From NCBI GenBank assembly GCA_039111635.1, contig JBCAQO010000009.1, forward strand, positions 1 to 64,000: a stretch of DNA of 64,000 bases, in the 5' to 3' direction. Origin of the DNA: Heterobasidion occidentale (taxonomy: Eukaryota > Basidiomycota > Agaricomycetes > Russulales > Bondarzewiaceae). Shown here piece by piece: positions 57,294 through 64,000 of the stretch; the first letter of the stretch is position 1, and the number at the start of each line of letters is the position of its first letter. Both the position numbers and the translations under genes were made by a program. Under the pieces are notes generated by a model that made no database searches, had not been told where the DNA came from, and saw nothing but the letters and a program-made list of their open reading frames with translations.

Positions 57294-59120
57294 CTAATAG
57301 TCACAGGGAGGGAGAGGGTGTGCCTGCTCTGCTGCTGTCCTGTCAAAGCTGGGCGCTGTGAGAGGGGTGACGGCGCGCGGATGAAGGTGGCAGACTGACT
57401 GACTGACTGGCTGAGTGGGGGAATGTGGTGTACATGCACGGTGTGATGGACGTGAGAGGAAGCAAGCCAAGAGGTGTCGCAGGGTGTGCCTGGCCGTGCC
57501 GTGTCGCGGTCAGGTACGGGTGCCGTCGTAGAACGGAAGAGAGGAGAGGGGAAAGCTAAGGAAGGTGAGGGAAGAGAGGAGAGAGAGAGAGAAAGGAGGG
57601 ACGGTGTGCACGACGAGCGGACTCGCGGTCGAAAGCAAAAAGATGATGATGGAGGCCGTTCGGCCGTGAGAACATGGTCACCTGGCTCACAACAGAAGTC
57701 CTCCTTCCCCTCGAGCACCTTCTCGCTAGAACACAAACACGCCCCTCGCGGCTCCCCTGCGCGGCCCATCCACCAATGCAGCTCTCAGAACAGCCACATC
57801 TCCATCCCGCAACCACCACGCCCGTCAATCCCCACACCTCGCCCCTCCTGCATCCCCACCTCCCGGCTACCACGCCCGCCCGCCGACCTTCAGCACCCGC
57901 CACATGAAATACACCCAGCCTCACGGCATGCACCGCATCCCGAGTCTATTTCGCCCTTCGAATCGAAGCACCCCCGTGTCCGCTGCCGCACCGTGTTCGT
58001 AACCAACCTCACTTCGCATTGCCAAAACAGGCGTTCGCAGGGCCAGCTTGGGTTACAGCGACGCGTTATACTTAGCCACGTCGCCAGCTGCACTCCTCCC
58101 AGCACTCTCTCATCTCGGCCACCCACGGACATGCTCAGCATACGTTGCAACCGGACCACTGAACTCCTCGCCACGCACTGACGTCGCTCACACTCACCCA
58201 TAACTTCGCTCCATCCCTCAAAGACCTATAGACCGCCTTCACGAGCCCCTCCATCACCATCACCACCACCGCCCACCATCGCAGTCCTCCCGCCCAACAA
58301 TGTCGCACCCAACACACCGCCCCCAGTACACCCCCTACATCACCACTGCCCTCGCACCTTCTTGAGCCAACATCCCACGCGAGACGTATCAGCAAGCACG
58401 CCGCACCAAACCCGCCGCATCACATCTGCATCAATCCCCTCGCCGTCCTGCCTGCCCAAGCCCCGAGCGCACCCTAGCATCTCTCGCAACACGCAGTGCC
58501 AGGTATTGTCCCGCGGTCAGCACCGTCTACTGCCCACAGCCCCGGTGTACGCCCACACCCATCTGTCCACATCACGAGAGACCACGAAAGACCACGACTC
58601 ACGAACCACCCCAAGCGCCGCAAGTCACGAGGCTCCCCCTGGTCGACCAGCAAACCCCGCCCACAAATTTCCAGAACTCCAGAATTCCCCCTCACCATTA
58701 CTCCAGAACTCCCGGCACGCTCTGATGCTCGCCTTCCAGAAACAGAACGTTCGACGGGGGGCGCCGGCCCTGCGCACGCCGTACCTTATCGTCGCCACTG
58801 CCAGCGCACAACGCACTGCGCAAACGCGAGCGCGACGACCGTCCGCGGTCGAGACCCTCGCCGCACAAGCACAGGGCCTGATTCGGATTACTGTACACAC
58901 CAACAGTGTTGAGGGAATTCATTTTCTCGAGACCCAGGCTAGCAGCACCTAGAACGGGGTTAGGTCCACGCACGACGTCATAGATAAGTAGAATGGCGTT
59001 TCACGCCCTCCAGAGCCAGAATGCACGGCATGCGCAGTAATCCACCTCCTCATTCAAAAGCGAAAAAAACGAGACATACGAAATAAACAAAATCACATTC
59101 AGATCGCGACGCCCGCCGTC
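57294..59120. other. 1.8-kb region without a recognised gene, pyrimidine-rich
   Basis: This lies upstream of the giant protein gene and downstream of the DHTKD1-like gene, both on the minus strand, so it must hold the promoter of the former. From about 57670 to 58900 the plus strand is C-rich and poor in G, giving long but unlikely Pro/Thr/His-rich frames (58362-58952, 58496-58912). A purine-rich GGAGAGAG stretch lies at 57535-57600. I see no domain or convincing splice pattern. A non-coding RNA or a long 5' UTR is possible. Confidence 0.45.
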
Positions 59121-62100
59121 TCACAGCCCCTCAAACACACCCTCGATCACCGCCTCCTGCTGCGCCTTATACAGCGCCCCCACCCCCGGCGCCGGCACCG
59201 CCTCCTCCCGCCGCCCGACGTACCGCACGCGCTCCCCGGCGCCCCGCCCGCACGCCTCCATCACGCCCCTATGCGCGCCGCGACGTGCGCGTACGCGCCC
59301 TGGTTCCGCGGCTCCTCCTGCGCCCACAGCACCTCGCGCGCGGCCCCGTGCGCGCGCAGCACCGCGGCGAGCGCGGCGAACGGGAACGGGCACAGCTCCT
59401 CGAGCCGCACGAGCGCGACGCGCGCGTCGAGCCCGCGCGAGGCGCGCGCCTTCGCGAGGTCGTAGTAGAGCTTGCCCGCGACGAGCACGACGCGCTCCGC
59501 GGTGGGCGCGTTGGACACCGGGTCCGCGAGCACGGGCTGGAACGCGGTGCCGGGCTCGAGCTCCGCGAGGGTGGACGCGGCGGCCTGCGCGCGCGCGCGA
59601 TCAGCGGGGGAGCCGGCGCAGAAGAGAACAGGACGGAGGGATGGGTGGGTGGACGCACCGGCAGCCTGAGCAGCCCCTTGGGCGCACACACGACGAGCGG
59701 CTTGCGGAAGTTGCGCTTGATCTGGCGGCGCAGCAGGTGGAAGTACTGCGCGGGCGTCGTTGGGTACACGACGTGCATGTTCACGTTCGGGGACGCGCTC
59801 GGCTCGTACGGGTCGTTCGTGAGCTAGTCACAACCGACAGACGTTCAGCGTCAACTCGGTCGCACGTGCACGTGCGGGCGCGCGGCGGGACTGACCTGCA
59901 GCATCCGCTCATTCCTGGACGACGAGTGTTCTGGGCCCGCGCCGTCCAGCCCGTGCGGGAGGAGGAGCACGATTCCGCTTTGCTTCAGCCATTTCGCTGG
60001 CGCACGATGTGAGACGCTATAATCTCCAGTACGATAGCCACCTACTTTCTGCCGAGGAAATGAACGTGTCGATGATGACCTATCGACGAGACCTCAGAAA
60101 ACCTCGCATGCCTAGGAGACCGAACCCCTACCTGAGCACCGTTGAAGAAGTCTCCGAACTGTCAAAAGCATTCTATATCAGCGCCAATGCCGCGACCGCG
60201 GGCGCAGCGTTCGTACCTGCGCCTCCCATATGGGAAGCAGGTTTGGCTTTTCCCAGCTCACGCCAAACTCGAACTGCAGCAAACGTACTCAACAGCATAA
60301 TCGCGGAGAGCGAGCATTTCGCACTTACCCCGAGGACGGCCATTTCGCTGAGCGAACCTAGGAAACAGAAGCGTCGACGCTCGTCCACGAGACTCAGTAT
60401 GCATTAAGCACTCACTGTTCGCAAGCTCGAGCCTGCCCTCAGACTTCAGCTCCGCGTTCAAAGGCACGACCACGTCTTCTGTCTTCTGGTTCACGAACAT
60501 GGCATGTCTAACAACCCGGCATGAGCCGACACGTCAGAGAATAATACCTGCGATGCTGCGCGGCGCCGCTCACCTCTGGCTAAACGTCCCGCGTCCGACA
60601 TCTTGTCCCGATATCCGGATATCGCAGTCTTCCAGCATCAGCGAGCCGAATGCCATAGCCTGCAATGCAACAGAGCGTCATCAACGAACAAAACAGCTTC
60701 CAACAATGCAAGCTGTCCACGCACCTCGGCGGTAGCCCAGTCCAACCCTTTTCCAGCAGCGACGCTCTGCAGCCGATGCTTCACATGCCTCTGCAAGCGC
60801 GGATGAATCTCCTACGAGACAAACCCCACATCAGTGCGCGCTCCTCTCGCAGCAAAAGCTCGAAGGAAGGAAAAACACGAACAAACCCACTCGGGACCGT
60901 CACGCTCGCGCGGCCGACCTGCTCCAGCACCTCGCGCGCTACGCCCGTCTGCGGATCCCACACCGCCTCCGGGCTCGCGGGCCACACCATGCCGCTCCAC
61001 TGGCCCTGCAGCATCGACGCGGACGGGACGTGCTCCCCCGCTCTCGCGAGCTCGGCCTCGAGCTCGGCTTTGTAGGACGCACGGACGGACTTGGCGTCGG
61101 CGTCGGTGAGGACGTCGTCGGCCTGCAATGATTAAGGGTATTGAGGATCAGGCGACGCAAGAGAAAGGAGAGCGAGGATGCATACGACAAGCTTCTCTTC
61201 ATAGAGAGTGGGAACAGACTTGCGGGACCGGATCTGTTCGTACATGAGCGGCTGAGTGAATGCAGGCTCATCCAGTTCGTTGTGTCCCCTGTATAAAAGT
61301 AATATGAATTCTACAACTCAATGTGCGCTGGACCCCACCACTCACCAGCGCCGGTATACAAGCAAGTCGATGATGATATCCTGAGGGGCATACGGATCAA
61401 TACGAACGATGTAATTTGGACATGTGGACCGCTTGCCTTGCGGAAATGATTTCTGTACTTGAAAGCGATGTCCACAGCCCTAGCAACATCTACAGACGGA
61501 CATCAGCACAATATATGAATTGAACGGACAGCTCATAGATCCGCTCACCTTCCGGGTAGTCTCCGTTCACGTGTAGGACCGGCGCATGGATCATCTTGGC
61601 GATGTCCGAGCAGTACAGGGACGACCGAGCACCCGAGGCGGGCGTCGTGTACCCGATGCTTTACAACAGTTGAGACTGAGACAGCGTTGTTGGGAGCTAT
61701 AAGAAACCTACTTGTTACTGAGAGTTGCCGAACGCATCAGGAAGACAAGCGAACAGGACTTGGAGAAAAACTCACTTGACCACAATATGCACACTCCCAC
61801 CACTGGTGTAGTGTGGCAGGTTACCTTAAAACAAAGCATATATGACCGCATGAAAGCAGTCCCAAGGCAAAGTCACTCACTCAGCCCCAATCCTTCCATG
61901 ATGACACCCTGCCCCGCAAAGCTTGCATCGCCGTGCAGCTGCACACACATGACTTTGTCGCCTAGCATACAGTCATCCGGAGACGTCTTCAGCAGCGAAT
62001 ACTGCTTCGCGCGCGTCTTTCCGAGCGCGACGGGGTTCACGGCTTCGAGGTGGGACGGATTTGGCAACAGGGAGACCTTGATGGGGTCCGCACCCTCGTA

Positions 62101-63255
62101 GAGAGGCTGGGAGACGACACTAGAGCAGGTGTGTCGGCATTGCTGAGGTATATCGGGCAAAAAGCGTGTGCTCACCAGATGGCTGATCACGTCGCCCACA
62201 GCGCCGAGCTCTTCGGGGATCTCGAATCCACCTCTGATCTTGTGGAACAGCGCGGAAGGGGGATATTGCAGGAGGCCGGTGAGCAAGTTCAGTCGTCCGC
62301 GGTGGGGCATGCCCAGGATGACGTGCTGCATCCCGACTAGTGAAGTGCCCTTCAGCGTCTACCTCTGTAGTCAAATGAAAACACACACCTTTCGCGGCGA
62401 CCGAGAACAGCGTATCCAATGCCGTGATCATCGACTCGCCGCCCTCCAGCCCATACCGCTTCAAATTCGGGAACTTCAGCTGCAAGAACTGGTCGAACGT
62501 CTCGCTCCGCGCCAACAGCTCATGTATGCGCTTCTTCTGCGCGTCGTCCGCCGCGCGCGCCGCGGCGCCCTGGGACTCGAGCATATGTGCGAACCACATG
62601 CGCTCCGTCTTGGATGGCGAGTTCATGTACTCGTACGCGATGCGCCCAACGTAGACCGCGCGGAGGTGCGCCTCGATGTCGCGCAGGGACCACCAGTCTT
62701 CGGCGTCGGCGTCCTCGCCAACGGGCTTCGACCAGAGGATGCCGTTCACGTTGTACTGCCTTGTGCCGTCGACGAGCCCGTAGCGCGCGGGGCTGAGCGC
62801 GGCGACCTCTTCGCGCTGGAGGAGGTCGAGCGGATCGATGCGCGCCGCGCGGTGGCCGTGCGTGCGCAGAGAGTCGGCGTAGCGGAGCAACGGCGCGTTC
62901 TCGGCGCGGTTCTTGAGCTGTACTTCAGAGTCTGACGAGCAGCAGGACGTGCGGTTCGCGGTGAACGTCAGGTCGGCCAACGACGCATAGGCAGAGGATA
63001 CTGACAATCGGGGAGCACAAACTCGCGTGGTCTGCGGAATCCAAACGATTCGTCATGGTATTTCCTGCAGCTGATGAAGCCATTTAGCCTCAAGCGCGTG
63101 ACTGGCGACCTCGATGGCAGCGCCAGCATGGTAGATAGAGCGCCGACGCGACACAGTCACCCAAGAAACTTTCACTGTCGCCGTCGATGTCGTCGCCGAG
63201 CAGTCGCAGGGAAAGAGCAAGGAACGCGGGGATGCAACGGCGCTTTGGAATTCAT
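59121..63255 (-). CDS. DHTKD1: 2-oxoacid dehydrogenase E1, DHTKD1-like (2-oxoadipate type)
   Basis: A thiamine-diphosphate E1, expected in mitochondria, that decarboxylates a 2-oxoacid and passes it to E2. A short first exon from the ATG at 63253-63255 encodes an Arg-rich leader ([20 protein letters not shown]). An intron (GTGAAAG...CTGCAG) joins it to [19 protein letters not shown], and another leads to [20 protein letters not shown]. The [14 protein letters not shown] and [20 protein letters not shown] blocks resemble DHTKD1 more than OGDH, which has RGH(H/Y)xAxLDPL there. Further marks: [20 protein letters not shown] (about 62290), [20 protein letters not shown] (about 62060), [20 protein letters not shown] (about 61920, ThDP/metal site), [20 protein letters not shown] (about 60240), [20 protein letters not shown] (about 59960), [20 protein letters not shown] (about 59760) and the tail [18 protein letters not shown]4 run at 59266-59269 seems one base off near the end. 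Confidence 0.88.
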
Positions 63256-63488
63256 GAGGAGGTCCACGTGAAGCAGCGCAGGGCGGATGATCCGACCCGA
63301 ATGCGGAAGTGTGTACCACGCGTGCGCGTCAGTGACACGTGGTGGGAAACCCGCCATCGCGACAACGCGACAGTACAACAGCTTGGCAGTACGAGCACAG
63401 GGTAACAGGATTGCACTTTCAAAGCTAAAAAAACATCTATAACTGCTGCGTCTATACACACATCCAAACATAAGTCCCGCGCTCTAGT

Positions 63489-64000
63489 CTAATCGGCCCT
63501 GCCGTGCTTCAGCACCTCCTCCTTCGTCTTCTCCCCGCTCACGACGGAGCGCACGACGCCCAGCGCCTGGGAGAAGTTCCTGAAGGTGACGTGCGGGATG
63601 TTCTCCGCGACGACGTACTTCGCGAGGTCGCTGTCCCCGTCCGGCTTCACTTCACGAAGAGCACGTCCGCGTGCTTCGCCGCCGACATGTCTGTACAATG
63701 AAGCGATATGCGTCAGTCGAGTCATTTAACATGACGGCGAGAAGTATATGCACCTGAGACGCCATCGCCGAAGAAGAAGAGCGTCGGCGGCTTCGCCAGC
63801 TGGCGGTAAGGGAGGATGGCTTGCGACTTATCGTGACCGAACCCACTGGACACGACGAGCACAACAGTCAGCATATTAAGCAAGCGCGCTCCAAGACGAA
63901 ACGCACCTCGAGGGGTGGCGGTACTTGATGCGCCATGACCTGTCCTCACCAAACACGGTCTCATTCGAGATGATCTCGATCTCCTTCGCGTCCTCCTCCC
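63489..64000 (-). CDS. HAD-superfamily phosphatase (phosphoserine-phosphatase-like), 3' part only
   Basis: The C-terminal part of a small cytosolic phosphatase; the 5' part lies beyond the right edge of the window. Readable exons are EIEIISNETVFGEDRSWRIK (63925-64000) with YRHPS, then GFGHDKSQAILPYRQLAKPP and TLFFFGDGVS (about 63770-63845), which is the FFGDGxSD metal motif split by an intron before DMSAAKHADVLF (about 63660-63690). It ends IPHVTFRNFSQALGVVRSVV and SGEKTKEEVLKHGRAD. The GDGVSD aspartates are the Mg-binding residues of HAD enzymes. A base is missing near 63645-63655, giving an in-frame TGA after VK. The family resembles fungal MtnX/phosphoserine-phosphatase-like proteins; the substrate is not known. 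Confidence 0.8.

Noticed and set aside
58362..58952. Pro/Thr/Ser-rich frames on the plus strand
   Set aside because: They follow from C-rich composition, overlap in several frames and show no conserved motif or splice structure.
60009..60407. Plus-strand frame of 132 codons inside the DHTKD1-like gene
   Set aside because: It is a shadow of minus-strand E1 exons such as [16 protein letters not shown].
59121..63255. Calling this gene the main 2-oxoglutarate dehydrogenase (KGD1)
   Set aside because: The N-terminal and [11 protein letters not shown] blocks fit DHTKD1 better. I keep OGDH as the alternative until a phylogeny is made.

Overview
The window looks like a piece of nuclear genome from a basidiomycete fungus, most likely an Agaricomycete (mushroom-forming). 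Genes are densely packed on both strands. Most are cut by many short introns of about 45-60 nt, with GT...AG borders and CTNAY-like branch sites. A Plavaka-type (KDZ) transposase, a family typical of Agaricomycetes, lies near the left edge. There is a 100-N scaffold gap at 21081-21180. All spans given for multi-exon genes run from start codon to stop codon and include introns.

Layout. 1-6.3 kb: a CTCACCTAGC minisatellite, a decayed Plavaka transposase and a broken SQS1-like (R3H/G-patch family) gene; this part looks rearranged. 7-15.7 kb: a proline-rich conserved protein (-), a KLHDC4-like kelch protein (-), a type II DAHP synthase (+) and another conserved proline/serine-rich protein (-). 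15.7-17.9 kb: no gene recognised. 17.9-20 kb: an MFS sugar-type transporter (-). 21.5-29.1 kb: condensin HEAT subunit YCG1/CND3 (+), convergent with a Polo-like kinase (-). 29.5-39.9 kb: a short-chain dehydrogenase (-), then UDP-glucose:glycoprotein glucosyltransferase (+) and acylaminoacyl-peptidase (+). 40.4-45.6 kb: three tandem paralogous C2H2 zinc-finger genes (-), with duplicated flanks. 46.3-51.4 kb: cohesin ATPase SMC1 (+). 51.6-57.3 kb: one very large low-complexity protein gene (-) with embedded conserved segments. 59.1-63.3 kb: a DHTKD1-like 2-oxoacid dehydrogenase E1 (-). 63.5-64 kb: the 3' part of a HAD-family phosphatase (-), cut by the window edge.

How the genes relate. Condensin, Polo kinase and cohesin SMC1 all act on mitotic chromosomes and lie within 30 kb of each other. 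SMC1 has two ACGCGT boxes just upstream, and the condensin gene has related WCGCGW boxes. UGGT is an ER folding-quality-control enzyme, and a TGACGTGG element lies in its promoter. DAHP synthase opens the shikimate pathway. The DHTKD1-like E1 suggests a role in mitochondrial 2-oxoadipate/lysine catabolism.

Quality caveat. Nearly every conserved gene I could read carries one or more single-base frame breaks, most of them consistent with one base missing from a short homopolymer. I read these mainly as assembly errors rather than true pseudogenes, so protein lengths here are approximate. The strongest candidate for something undescribed is the zinc-finger triplication, followed by the giant low-complexity protein.
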